A stretch of DNA of 64,000 nucleotides from Streptococcus sp. LYSM12 (GTDB lineage: Bacteria > Bacillota > Bacilli > Lactobacillales > Streptococcaceae): assembly GCF_004569635.1 (NCBI RefSeq), contig NZ_SPOZ01000012.1:1-64000 (forward strand). The letters are read 5' to 3'. This document shows positions 19,751-29,691 of the stretch, piece by piece. The position numbers were made by a program, and so were the translations under genes. How positions within the stretch are numbered: position 1 is the first letter of the stretch; every line of letters starts with the position of its first letter. Under the pieces are notes generated by a model. It had not been told where the DNA came from and did no database searches. It worked only from the letters and a program-made list of their open reading frames with translations.

Positions 19751-20570
19751 CTATTCCACCTCCATATAAAAGTAACTCTTTGTATTTTCTTAACTTCTCT
19801 TGATGGATTTTTCTTCTAAAATCTTCTCCCGTAACTTTAACTGGAATTGTCATTTCAAGTATTCTTGAATATATCCTCTGATACTCAAGGTCAATATTAG
19901 GATTTTGAATAATTTCCAATGATAAGTTTGTAGTAAAAATTGTCGGCTTACCCTTTAAGTATCTTGAGTTTATAATGTTATATACTTGTTCTCTTGCATA
20001 AGATGTATCCCTTTCAATTCCAAGGTCATCTAAGATTAACAATGGAATATTAGAGAGGTTACTGATAATTTCATTTGAATCTAGCTTAAATGCTGATTTT
20101 TGTATTTGGTTTATAACCTGAGATAAATTCATAATCTTAACTTTAACTTGCTTTCTTTCGATTAATTCATTTGCAATTGAACAAGCAAGATAAGTCTTCC
20201 CACTACCGACATCTCCATAAAATAAAAGTCCAACATTGTCTTCCTTCATTTGCTCAAAACTTTTGGCATAATTATAGGCAACCTTGTAGGCTTGACCTTT
20301 TTCATTTAAGTATTTCTCAAAATTATATTGGTGCTGGATATGCGATGAGAAGCAATCTCTTTTCAATGACGATATTTTCATCAGTCTTTCTCTTTCTTCA
20401 TTTTCCTTATCTCTTTTTATTTCACATTCACATTTAATTCTGGGAATAAACTTTGTAAATCCAAGGTCAACTAATTCTCCATCTACTCTTTTACCACAGA
20501 CCTTGCAATAAATATGTCCATTTCTTTCAATATCATTTTCTCTTAATACAAAATCTTTTAATCTTTTCAT
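19743..20570 (-). CDS. DnaC/IstB-like ATPase
   Basis: This 275-residue protein has a zinc-knuckle N-terminus (CKVCGKRV...CECE), a P-loop LLFYGDVGSGKTYLA near residue 118, and Walker B IPLLILDDLGIERD. A conserved RYLKGKPTIFTTNL sensor follows. This is the DnaC-type helicase loader found beside repA in Tn1549-like ICEs. It probably helps replicate the circular ICE. Confidence 0.88.
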   Translation of the reverse strand: MKRLKDFVLRENDIERNGHIYCKVCGKRVDGELVDLGFTKFIPRIKCECEIKRDKENEERERLMKISSLKRDCFSSHIQHQYNFEKYLNEKGQAYKVAYNYAKSFEQMKEDNVGLLFYGDVGSGKTYLACSIANELIERKQVKVKIMNLSQVINQIQKSAFKLDSNEIISNLSNIPLLILDDLGIERDTSYAREQVYNIINSRYLKGKPTIFTTNLSLEIIQNPNIDLEYQRIYSRILEMTIPVKVTGEDFRRKIHQEKLRKYKELLLYGGGIDD

Positions 20571-21340
20571 AAACTCTCCCCTATATCGTAATTCATTTTC
20601 CTTGTTGCATTGTCATTAATATTTTTTGCCTGATCATTAAGATACCAATTGATTATCGTTGCCTTGTGGTCTTGATACACTCTGTTATTTGCTTTCATAT
20701 ATGACGAGAGCCTATCAATGTATTCACTAATTCTGCTTCCTAACTCATTTGTTAAGTCCTTATATTCTTCAGCAGTCAAAAATATGTTTTTATATATTCC
20801 ATAAGGTTTTTGCCCTTTACTAAAATCATTATTTCTTAACTCATTATTACTAATATTGTTATAGTTACCTTCCGATTTTCGAAAATCTTGACTTTCGATA
20901 TTCGAATCTCTTGAATTTCGATTATCGAACTTCTGGAATTTTGTTTTTCGAACTTCTTGATTTTTTAATTCCATATTATTAAATATGCTCATAAAATCTT
21001 TAACATAAATTCTGTTAGGCTTTCCAAGTCCTTGTCTTTTCTTTTCAATAAGTCCTATTCCTGATTTAATATCAAGTTCAGCTATTAATTTATTTGCTTT
21101 TTCACTCGCACAATTAAATTGATCTTTTATACTTTCAATTGTGTAGTAAATAAAGACTTTTCCATCTTCATCTATCCAGCCATTTTTATATGAAATACCC
21201 ATTCGATTAAGCATATATGAATACAAAACTTTAGCTTCAATAGAAATGCTCTCAAAAATCTCATCTTCCATTAATACCATAGGTAACCTAATGAAGTTAT
21301 ACATTTCAGATTGCCTATTATAAAAATAATCAAAATTCAT
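20567..21340 (-). CDS. replication initiator RepA_N-type protein
   Basis: This 257-residue protein has the RepA N-terminal winged helix: FIRLPMVLMEDEIFESISIEAKVLYSYMLNRMGIS with KNGWIDEDGKVFIYYTIESIK. A variable linker and the C-terminal block FLTAEEYKDLTNELG...HKATIINWYLND follow. It is the first gene of the Tn1549-like ICE operon. A terminator stands in its leader (21362-21397) and AAAGGAGGT precedes the ATG. Confidence 0.88.
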   Translation of the reverse strand: MNFDYFYNRQSEMYNFIRLPMVLMEDEIFESISIEAKVLYSYMLNRMGISYKNGWIDEDGKVFIYYTIESIKDQFNCASEKANKLIAELDIKSGIGLIEKKRQGLGKPNRIYVKDFMSIFNNMELKNQEVRKTKFQKFDNRNSRDSNIESQDFRKSEGNYNNISNNELRNNDFSKGQKPYGIYKNIFLTAEEYKDLTNELGSRISEYIDRLSSYMKANNRVYQDHKATIINWYLNDQAKNINDNATRKMNYDIGESL

Positions 21341-21361
21341 CCTTACCTCCTTTCTTTGAAA

Positions 21362-21397
21362 TAAAAAAGACGACAGAATTATTACTTTCTATCGTCT
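21362..21397 (-). terminator. leader terminator ahead of ICE repA
   Basis: AGACGACAGAA (21368-21378) pairs with TTCTATCGTCT (21387-21397); the minus strand then reads TTTTTT. It sits 20-30 bp upstream of the repA ribosome site and resembles the hairpin at 2615-2650 in stem and loop. Confidence 0.75.
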
Positions 21398-21606
21398 GAG
21401 ATTTGCATATTAAATTTTCATAACAAAATAAGACTCTTTAAAGAATCCTTAGTTTTATTGGTATGCTATTTACAATACCCATTGTTAAAATGGATACTCT
21501 AAGCAGCACACCAACTATTTATTTTTTGAGTTTTAAACTTTGGTAGAAGTCTTGAACTCCTTATATTTACATAACTATTTGCCTCTATCACTATTATGAC
21601 ACGAAA

Positions 21607-23742
21607 CCCCATGGAAGGATCTAGGATTTTGCCACCTGTAAAGCCATCTCTTTCCAACTTATCCCACATCTGACGGATCAGGGATGGGTCTGTGTAATAG
21701 GCTGTCAGGGAGGACTGTTTCATATCCGAATACTCTTTATCTGTGACTAGGCTCTTCAGTTCTTCTCGTTCCTTAGAAAATTTTGGATTATAGTCATCAA
21801 AAAATTCATTGGCTAGTCCACCCCAGCCTACATACTTGGCAAGGAGTTCTTGTTCACTTGGTGAAGCATTGCGGTGCTCTACTTCTAGATTTTTTACCAA
21901 ACGAATGGCCACAATGTTTGTCTCAACCTTATCTCTAGCAGTCTTAGGATAAAAGTCCGTCAAATCTTCTGGAAAATAAAAGTCCGTTACTGGAATCTCT
22001 GGAATTGTTTCGACGACTTCCTCTTCAGGAATTTGATTATCTGTTTCTTCAAGATCAGTATCGTTATGACCATTTTCTGAATCATCTGGTTCCAATAGTC
22101 CAATACTCTGAACTGGCTCCTCTTCCAGAAATGAGAATAGGTTTAATTCTTGGTCCGCTTCTTCTAACTCTGTTTGTGGTTCTGCCTTTGGCTGATGAAG
22201 TGCCTGACTGACTTCTTCCCAGGTCCTCACATAAAGAACTGGATTTTGTTCAATGATATCCGAAAAGTCATTGACTAACTCAATCCGAATCAAACCGTTC
22301 AATCGAGCATCGCTGACCGACATGACCTCAAAGTCCTGTCCCTTATAGGAAACCAATGACCCCAGAGGATAAGTGTCCAATACTCTCTGAACCAGTGGAT
22401 TTTCCGCGAATTCTTCATCAACTACTTCTTTTCCCTCAGCTTTCTCTAGCTTGCTTTTCCAATCTCTGAGAGTTAAATCTGGCTGATTACCTTTATCTTT
22501 TTCAAATTGCTCCGCATCTTCTCTGCTGAGTTCTTGGTGTAAAAAGGCGTAGGCAACTTGTCGCAGCTCTTCAATGGAAAGCTGGCTACCAAAGAAAAAT
22601 TCAACCTTTTCATGACTTAGTCCCATTTGGAGTAGTTCTGTCGCAAGGGCTAGTTGAGTTACCGAGGCTTTGGGATAACCACCTAGTAAAGCAAGGTCTG
22701 CATTTTTTAAACGAAAACGACCTGCTGCATCCAATAAAATACCGACTCGGTCTGGGTCAAACTGAGATAAATCAATCCCTAGCTGAGTCAATTTTTCTTG
22801 ATTTTCTATCCTAATGGCTTGTCCAATTTTTTCTAATTCCTTTTCTTCGACTGTAGTCAGCGTTCGTTTCAGCTCATAGGGACTGCCATCAGCTTCGAGA
22901 TAAGTAAGTAATTCCTCGCCATCAAAGACTGGTGTCATTTCCATCTCTGTGTCAAAATCACCTCGTCTAAAACTTGGGACTTTGGAACGTTCATTTCGAA
23001 TTTGGTCAAAATATGTTAGAATCTCAAATTTACGTCGTAAGGATAACTCTTCATAAGCTGGCAGATGACTGGTTTTTCCTATTTGAACATCTAGTTGAGA
23101 CAAATCTACATCCAAACTAGCAATAACCAGAGAGCCCTCTTCTCGAAAAGATATTGCTTGATGAACACTTGTTTTGTGCTCATCAACAGTTTCTTCATTT
23201 TCTAGAACAGTTTCATCAGCTCTAGTTTCAAGCTCAGGCTCGTAAGTTAAGAGAAACTGTTCAATATCTCGACTAATACGATCCGATAAATTATTAGCCA
23301 CACGATACACATTGACCAAATTAGCTCCCCTACTCTTTTGTAAGAGTGAATCCGGCGATATGGTTTGGTAGTGTCCATTGGAATCCAATAATTGAAAACG
23401 AGTGGCCAGATTGAACAAGGCCACTTCTATCACCAAGTTTTTTTCAGACGGCGATAGTTTATCTAGTTTTTGAAGACCACTTTGGCCGAAAACTTGTGTA
23501 TAGGTCAATAGATCATGAGCAGTATCATAAGGACTAGCCTGGACAAAAGCTGAAACATCTGTCTCAAAGTGAAGTACTTGAACAGACTTATTTATTTCTT
23601 GCCTATTGGTCATAAACTGATGAATAAGACTATCCCACTCCTCATCAAAATGCTCTGCTTGGTAATATAAAAATGCCTCAAGCAAGCCTCTATCACGAGG
23701 AATAGTGGCTCTCATCATTTGTAGTAAGACTTCTTGATTCAT
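21607..23742 (-). pseudogene. SNF2 helicase/N6-methylase gene, 5' fragment interrupted by an ICE
   Basis: About 712 native residues remain of a protein that is normally over 2,000 residues in ICESa2603-type elements. The fragment is acidic and ends in GGKILDPSMG, the first half of the DPxxGxG SAM-binding motif of N6-adenine methylases, followed by unrelated sequence to a stop at 21499. The helicase part would lie beyond the inserted ICE, left of the window. The ATG at 23742 is chosen because GGGAGGG precedes it. The function is probably lost; these proteins are thought to affect restriction or element maintenance, which is unproven. Confidence 0.85.
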
Positions 23743-23753
23743 TTTCCCTCCCA

Positions 23754-23787
23754 TTTTAAAAGGGCTGAGAGTGTTTCTCAGCCCTTT
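23754..23787 (-). terminator. leader terminator ahead of SNF2 gene
   Basis: AAGGGCTGAGA (23760-23770) and TCTCAGCCCTT (23776-23786) form a perfect 11-bp stem; the minus strand continues TTTTAAAATGG directly into the SNF2 ribosome site. Confidence 0.75.
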
Positions 23788-23790
23788 GAG

Positions 23791-24342
23791 TTAATCTAGG
23801 ACCAAGGTTCGTTGGTCTCTTTCTTGTGGAATACCTTCCATTACAATTGCCACATAGTGTTGTAAGAAATGACTTTTCTGGTCTAGTAAATCTTTTTGCA
23901 AGGCAAGGTGAACCAAATCTCCAAAATAATCCTGACTGGAAATAGCCAAGTCCTGTTGGATCATGGCCTGTAAGGTTTCAAGGCTAAGTGGTGAATAATC
24001 GTCACTATCCAAAACCTCATACTGTTCCAAGGTTTCTGAGAGACTATTTGAGGACATTAAATCCATAATAAAATTAGAGCCTTCACCTGTTCGGTACAGC
24101 TTTTCCAGAATGTCAGTCATATCTGCCTGTACTTCATCCTGATAACTATCAACTTTAACTCGTAGCTCATCACTTATCAAGGATAGGTCATCCTCATCCA
24201 TATAATCTTGATAAACCTGATTGAGGATTGTTCTATTAGAAATACTTAATTCCAAAGAGAGAAAAGCCTTGATAAACTCTTGGTAATCGACCTTCTCCAT
24301 TTCAGACAAAGCCTCTTTCATGGTGTCAAAGTTCCAAGTCAT
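23791..24342 (-). CDS. conserved hypothetical ICE protein
   Basis: This acidic, largely helical 183-residue protein has no signal peptide, membrane segment or motif I recognise. It overlaps the small calcium-binding gene by 17 bp and precedes the SNF2 gene, the position of a conserved hypothetical in rplL-type ICEs. The function is unknown. Confidence 0.7.
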   Translation of the reverse strand: MTWNFDTMKEALSEMEKVDYQEFIKAFLSLELSISNRTILNQVYQDYMDEDDLSLISDELRVKVDSYQDEVQADMTDILEKLYRTGEGSNFIMDLMSSNSLSETLEQYEVLDSDDYSPLSLETLQAMIQQDLAISSQDYFGDLVHLALQKDLLDQKSHFLQHYVAIVMEGIPQERDQRTLVLD

Positions 24343-24517
24343 TGTACAACTCCTTTTGTGGGACTAATGGTGAATGTCCAGATTGTAGCTCCTCTAAATC
24401 AGCTTGACCATCACCATCTGTGTCAACAGACTGCGGATCGGTTCCCAAAGCTAGTTCCTGAGCATCTGTCAGACCATCCTGGTCTGAATCCTTTTCATAA
24501 ATAGTTTTTGGATTCAT
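24326..24517 (-). CDS. small protein with thrombospondin type 3-like calcium repeats
   Basis: This 63-residue protein has two acidic calcium loops, DSDQDGLTDAQELALGTDP and DTDGDGQADLEELQSG, matching thrombospondin type 3/EF-hand-like repeats. There is no signal peptide, which is odd for a repeat usually found outside the cell. The gene abuts the AgI/II adhesin stop (24518), so they are co-transcribed. A regulatory or accessory role is speculative. Confidence 0.8.
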   Translation of the reverse strand: MNPKTIYEKDSDQDGLTDAQELALGTDPQSVDTDGDGQADLEELQSGHSPLVPQKELYNDLEL

Positions 24518-27500
24518 CTACTTCTCCTCCTTTTTCTTCAGTCCATAAGCCGTACCAAGTAGAATACCAGCTCCAATCAAGCCCAAAAGGGATTCCTGTT
24601 CCCCTGTATTTGGCAAAATACTTGCTGGAACAGGCGGTTCAATAGTCTCAATTGGTGGTTGAGGTGGAGTGGGTTGATTTGGACTTGGTTCTTCAGGTTG
24701 AGGTGTATGTGTTACAACTGTATTTGAGCTAATGACATAGCCATTCACTGTATGGAGATAGGTATTCTCCACCTGACCAGCCGCAATCCGTTTCATTTGA
24801 AGGTAAACATCTGCCTGAAAGGCTGAATCATCAGAGACAGTCTCTAAGAAGGATTTATCAAATGAAATTGACACGAGGCCATTTTCTGTATCTACCTGTT
24901 GCAAGGTGTATTTCGTGACTTCTGTCCCCTCTTTTAAGACAGAACCGTCTTTGAGGATGACATCCGTCATCAGATAGCTGCGATAAACACCATTATACTC
25001 ATCATGCTTTTCATCATAGTTATCTTCAAAGCCATATTCAAATAAATCAGTCGCACGATTGCTTGGAATCATCGCTCCAACCAAGCGATAGTTAAAGGTT
25101 TGATGCAAGGCCACTTCTTTCCCGTCAAGGCTGGCATCTTTATGAGACAAGTCGATCACCACATCTTTTTGTGGGTCTAATTTTGGAACATTATTAACCA
25201 CTGTTTCCGTGACATAGGCCAAGCCAAAATCAATTTGATAGGCTGTATTTTCATACTGACCACCTGTTTTGGTCAACTCATTTTTTACCGTCATCGGAAG
25301 CGTGACAACTAAGGTTTGACCAGTCTTCACATAGGTATCATAAAAGACTTTTGGATCATCGCTACTAAGAACTTGAATGGCTCCTTTAGGTGTAAACTGA
25401 CGTTTAGCCATGGCATCTTGAACAACTTTCGGAGCTTCTGACAAACTAGCGTAGGTGCTGACAGAGATACCAGATACACGATTGCCATCCTTATCCAAAA
25501 CTTGAATGCCATCAGGATTTAGGGTAAGGGCTTCTTCTGGGTAATCGTCTACCATGTAAAATCCCTTGGCAAGAACATCATCCGTCACGACCATATCCTT
25601 GTATTGACTGTAATCCAAGACAATTTTGTAATAATTGACCGTATTCGGAAGAACAGTCTTTCCATCAATTGAAATACCTTCTTGATTGGTATTAGACTTA
25701 TGTGGAGTTACTTTAGGGACAAAATTGGTCACCGTATTGGTTTCATAGGCTTGCCCAAAGTCCACCTGATAAGCCACGTTTTCATAAGACTTCCCTGAAT
25801 TAAGCATGGTTTCCAAAACCGTCATTGGAGTGACAATGGTAATATTCTCCCCCTTGGTCACATAAGATTCAAAAAAGGCTTGTGGGTCCTCAGGCATGAA
25901 AACTTGAAAAGCTCCTTTAGGCTGAATTTTTTGTTTGGAAAAGGCTGCTTGTAGCGTTTTAGGAGCTTCTAATAATTGAGAATAAGACTTCACCGTGATT
26001 CCTGAAACTGTTTTGCCATCAGATGTGACAAACTGAATAGCTGCTTCATCTGGCAATAAAGCTTCTTCTGGATAATCATCCACAAAGTAAAAACCTTGTG
26101 CAATCTGAGAGTTGTCTGCTTTAATCCCTCGGTATTGGTCCAAGTCCCATGAAAGAGTATAGTGATTTTGAGTTCCCACTAGCATGGGCTTCCCGTTGAT
26201 ATCCACTTTATCCTTGTTTAGGTTTTGTTTCTTGGGTTCTGGTGAAACAAGGGTGTTGGTCACTTCCTTGGTTTCATAGCCATTGCCGAAATCAACTTGA
26301 TAAGCCTTGTTTGTATAGGTCTTTGTCTGACCATAGAGACTATCTTTAACCGTCATTTTGGTCAAAAGAGCTAAAGAAGTTCCTGTTTGAACATACTGGT
26401 CATAAAAGGCTTGGTTGTCATCCGGCATAAAGACTTGAAAGGCACCTGTCGGTGTAATCTTAGCACGAGCCAATTTATCTTGAAGGTCTTTAGGGGCTTC
26501 ATTTAGGGAAGCATAGTTTTTAACTGTAATTCCTGATACCTTCTGACCGTCAAGGGTTGTGATAGCCGTGCCATTTTCCACCACATCAAGCACTTCCTCT
26601 GGGTAATCGTCCACAAAGAAGAAGCCTCGTGCAATTGTCTCTTTAGCAGAACGATCTCCCTTATACTGGTCCAAATCCCAAGTCAAACGATAGTGGTTGG
26701 TTGTACCAAGGGCTACGACCGTGTCATTAATGAGGACACCATCCGCATTTTCATTGTTTTTATCTGGTGTAATGAGCGTGGTTGTCTCCCCATCACCTGG
26801 TGTACGAACCGTTACAACATTTGAAGTGACTGTGTAAGCATTGGTTGTACCCTTGTTCAAAAGGAGTTTGTAACTATTGGAATAGGTTGCCCCATCATTT
26901 TGAACAGAACCATAGAGTTTTGGGGCGGTCAATTGATAAACCTGAGTTAAATCTTTATTTACCTCCTGCAACAAGTTTTCCTTTGCGGTTAAGGTCACAA
27001 AATTCTTAGTCTCATCAAAGCTAAGGACATAGTTTCCATTCTCTTTTTGTGTTGTTTCCTTATCAAATAGGTAACCAGCAGGCAAGTAGTCCTCAAAAAT
27101 GAGACTAGTCGTTTGGGCACGATTGGGCGATAAGGCATCAACTGTTAAGGGATAAATCACCGTTGAATCTTTTGCGACAGTTTTCTCATGAAGATTAGCT
27201 TGGTCACTATTGACCACTTCTTTCATAATCTCTGAAGTTGTCGTCAAACGGTACGCATGATAATGGACAGTTGGTACTTGTGGTGGCGTTGGAAGTTCTT
27301 TTGGAATAGGTTTGACAGGCAAGGTTACCTTGGTCAAAGTTAGACTAGGCTGCACTACTTCATCCAAAGGCTTTGGTGTGAAAGTTACAGGCTTTTCTGG
27401 TGTAAATGTTTTTGGTGTATAGATATCTGGTGTTACCGTAATAGGTTCTGGAATGGGTTCAAGTTCCACCGTTACATGAGGTTTGGGACTATATGGTGTT

Positions 27501-29413
27501 ACTGTACGTGCCACTGGTAGGGTATTTAAGGCGAACCAGTATGACAAGCCAACATTCTGTGGCATATCGCCTTGGCCAAAGGTTACTGTGTAGGTATTAC
27601 CTGATGTAACTGTTGAGACAATAGCTCCTTTATAAGCATAACGACTTGATGTGGTATCCCATTCCTCAGGTAAATTCAAATCACTTGCACGGTTGGAACC
27701 CAAAGAACGTGCTAGACCTTCATTAGTCACTTGAACAGTTGAACCATTAATCGGCACAAATTTCCCAGATGAATCTTTGACATATTCTAAACCAATGTCA
27801 TTATGATTGAGGGAAGAGTGTGTGAAGACTCCTGGCTTTTCTTTGGAGAAGGTAACTTGTGAACCGTCTTCCAAGTAATACTTGGCAACTACACGAAACT
27901 CCATCTTGTCTGTTCGCCAGTCACCGTTTCCGTCATTTCGATAGGCAATAAAACCCTCGGTTGGATCATTTGGCACAACCAATTTCACGGCATTGGTTCC
28001 AGCTGGTGATACAAGGTTGGTAATATCGTAAGTCACACGACTAATCTTTTTACCATCAAATCGTGCATGTTGAAGATTTTGATAGTTAAAACTAAGAGTC
28101 TCACCTGTTTTGAACATGTCATAGACAAAGAATCCTGTTGAATCCAATATTCTTGAGTAGCCTCCCAGCAAAGCATCGCCAGTTGAAATGATCTGATCAG
28201 GATTTCGGGTAATGGCCCCATGTTGTGCTTGGGGTTCACCGTTGTTGAGATTGAGGGCTTGAGCAAGGGCTTCAGAAATATAACCTTCTTCACCTTTTGA
28301 AATCTCGGCCAAGTCACGTTGATAGCGTTCCATTTCTTTGGTATTATAGGCATCAATCGCTTCATTCTCTTTTCTGGCTGCGGCTTCTTTTTCTTTATTA
28401 CGTTTTGTAATAGCTTCAATCTCGGCTGCACGATCTGAAACTAATTGTTGTTTCTCCTGATTAGCTTGATCTACTGCGGCTTGACCTGCACGGTTTTCAG
28501 CATCAACAGCTGCTTGACCAGCCTGATTACGCCTTTCAATGGCTTCATTATCTGCCTTTGCCTTAGCAAGTCCAGCTTCATTTTCTTTTTGAATGGCCTG
28601 ATTTTTCGCAACAATATCATCTGCCTTTGTTTTCTTTGTTAGATAATCCGCTACAGCTTGTTCGTTAGTTGATTGAATGGTTTCAACAGCCTTGCCATAG
28701 TTTGTATAGTCAAGGACAGATGTCCCATTTCCTGATGAAACTACTTGTTCTTTTACTGTCACATCAGCATCTGCATACCGAGTTTTTAGGTCATTGACTT
28801 TAGTATCAACCCAAGCATTTGTCTCTTTACCAGTTTGGTTGGCCCCCTCGTAGGCCTGTGACAGCTCCTTATTTTCCTGTTCGATGCGAGCTTTATTCGA
28901 TTCGTATGTCGCTTTATCAGCTTTGTAGGTTTTAGTGACTTCATTAATAGTCTCAACCTGTTTTTGGGTATCTGCATCTGCTTTTGAAATTTGTTGGTTG
29001 GTTTCTACCGCAGATCTTGTATTTCCTAAATCCATTGGACTATCTTCAACCGTAGAAACACCTTCAGCCTTTGCTTCTTCAACTGCTTGTGTTACCGTAT
29101 CATGTGGTACGGTAACAGCAATCGCACCGTTAGATTGTCCAGTTGATGCCATACTTTCAGTTTGTTCAGATACAGGGTTTGGTTGTGCTTCTGGTAAATT
29201 TGTGGCTGGATTCTCCGTTCGTTGAATGGTGGTGTCAACTGAAGTTGTAACTTCATCGGCATGTGCAACCGTTCCTCCCCAAGCAACAACAGCCGTCACC
29301 ATGGTTCCAAGGGCAACGGAACATAGAGTGCGATATTTTTTACTCTTGCGAAAGACGTGTTTCTCGCCTTTTTCCTGATTGACAAGAAAGTGATGATTAC
29401 ATGTTTTGGTCAT
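24518..29413 (-). CDS. antigen I/II family LPXTG surface adhesin
   Basis: This 1631-residue protein has a long signal peptide (FRKSKKYRTLCSVALGTMV) cleaved near AHADE. An alanine-rich coiled-coil A region covers about residues 130-380 and a V domain about 385-680 (GGYSRILDSTGFFVYDMF). A proline-rich stretch lies near 680-740. At least three homologous C-type domains follow, each with a WDLDQY-like opening and FYFVDDYPEEAL, as in isopeptide-stabilised SspB domains. It ends with LPNTGEQ, a membrane span and KKKEEK, the sortase signal. AgI/II proteins bind host glycoproteins and other bacteria. It is adhesin cargo of the outer ICE, read toward the calcium-repeat gene. Confidence 0.95.
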   Translation of the reverse strand: MTKTCNHHFLVNQEKGEKHVFRKSKKYRTLCSVALGTMVTAVVAWGGTVAHADEVTTSVDTTIQRTENPATNLPEAQPNPVSEQTESMASTGQSNGAIAVTVPHDTVTQAVEEAKAEGVSTVEDSPMDLGNTRSAVETNQQISKADADTQKQVETINEVTKTYKADKATYESNKARIEQENKELSQAYEGANQTGKETNAWVDTKVNDLKTRYADADVTVKEQVVSSGNGTSVLDYTNYGKAVETIQSTNEQAVADYLTKKTKADDIVAKNQAIQKENEAGLAKAKADNEAIERRNQAGQAAVDAENRAGQAAVDQANQEKQQLVSDRAAEIEAITKRNKEKEAAARKENEAIDAYNTKEMERYQRDLAEISKGEEGYISEALAQALNLNNGEPQAQHGAITRNPDQIISTGDALLGGYSRILDSTGFFVYDMFKTGETLSFNYQNLQHARFDGKKISRVTYDITNLVSPAGTNAVKLVVPNDPTEGFIAYRNDGNGDWRTDKMEFRVVAKYYLEDGSQVTFSKEKPGVFTHSSLNHNDIGLEYVKDSSGKFVPINGSTVQVTNEGLARSLGSNRASDLNLPEEWDTTSSRYAYKGAIVSTVTSGNTYTVTFGQGDMPQNVGLSYWFALNTLPVARTVTPYSPKPHVTVELEPIPEPITVTPDIYTPKTFTPEKPVTFTPKPLDEVVQPSLTLTKVTLPVKPIPKELPTPPQVPTVHYHAYRLTTTSEIMKEVVNSDQANLHEKTVAKDSTVIYPLTVDALSPNRAQTTSLIFEDYLPAGYLFDKETTQKENGNYVLSFDETKNFVTLTAKENLLQEVNKDLTQVYQLTAPKLYGSVQNDGATYSNSYKLLLNKGTTNAYTVTSNVVTVRTPGDGETTTLITPDKNNENADGVLINDTVVALGTTNHYRLTWDLDQYKGDRSAKETIARGFFFVDDYPEEVLDVVENGTAITTLDGQKVSGITVKNYASLNEAPKDLQDKLARAKITPTGAFQVFMPDDNQAFYDQYVQTGTSLALLTKMTVKDSLYGQTKTYTNKAYQVDFGNGYETKEVTNTLVSPEPKKQNLNKDKVDINGKPMLVGTQNHYTLSWDLDQYRGIKADNSQIAQGFYFVDDYPEEALLPDEAAIQFVTSDGKTVSGITVKSYSQLLEAPKTLQAAFSKQKIQPKGAFQVFMPEDPQAFFESYVTKGENITIVTPMTVLETMLNSGKSYENVAYQVDFGQAYETNTVTNFVPKVTPHKSNTNQEGISIDGKTVLPNTVNYYKIVLDYSQYKDMVVTDDVLAKGFYMVDDYPEEALTLNPDGIQVLDKDGNRVSGISVSTYASLSEAPKVVQDAMAKRQFTPKGAIQVLSSDDPKVFYDTYVKTGQTLVVTLPMTVKNELTKTGGQYENTAYQIDFGLAYVTETVVNNVPKLDPQKDVVIDLSHKDASLDGKEVALHQTFNYRLVGAMIPSNRATDLFEYGFEDNYDEKHDEYNGVYRSYLMTDVILKDGSVLKEGTEVTKYTLQQVDTENGLVSISFDKSFLETVSDDSAFQADVYLQMKRIAAGQVENTYLHTVNGYVISSNTVVTHTPQPEEPSPNQPTPPQPPIETIEPPVPASILPNTGEQESLLGLIGAGILLGTAYGLKKKEEK

Positions 29414-29465
29414 AAATAGTCCTTCTTTTCTTTTTTATGTAGCAACAAACTGTCACTCTTTATTA

Positions 29466-29575
29466 GATACGAGGGCGTTAGCGAGCACGACAAAAATAGG
29501 AGTTTTGACGAAGAACTTTCCGTTCTATGAGAAACTCTCTTTTTTTGTACAGCTCGTAGCCCAAGTTCAATACCA
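29466..29575. repeat. ICE copy of the chromosomal 112-bp repeat family
   Basis: GATACGAGGGCGT, then AAAATAGGA, TTGACGA, and TAGCCCAAGTTCAAT occur in the same order and spacing as in the tandem units at 50640-50880. It lies upstream of the adhesin gene in the divergent AgI/II-AbiE intergenic region (29414-29691), which otherwise holds only promoters. Confidence 0.6.
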
Positions 29576-29631
29576 TCATAAAAAAGAAGGCTTGATTTTG
29601 TTATCACAATAAATTGAGGGAAAAGAAAATG

Positions 29632-29676
29632 TTGCTTTTATACCACAAATATTGTAAAATTGTAGTGTAAAAGCAA
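29632..29676 (+). promoter_or_regulatory. abiE promoter with inverted-repeat operator
   Basis: TTGCTT (29632-29637), a 17-bp spacer and TAAAAT (29655-29660) form a sigma-A promoter. Arms TTGCTTTTATACCACAA (29632-29648) and TTGTAGTGTAAAAGCAA (29660-29676) form an inverted repeat with two mismatches covering -35 and the start region, the layout bound by AbiEi in autoregulation. Confidence 0.8.
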
Positions 29677-29691
29677 CAAGTGGGGGGCCGT

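Noticed and set aside
28033..28977. Several 60-130-codon frames inside the AgI/II gene
   Set aside because: Shadows of the repetitive alanine-rich coding sequence in other frames.
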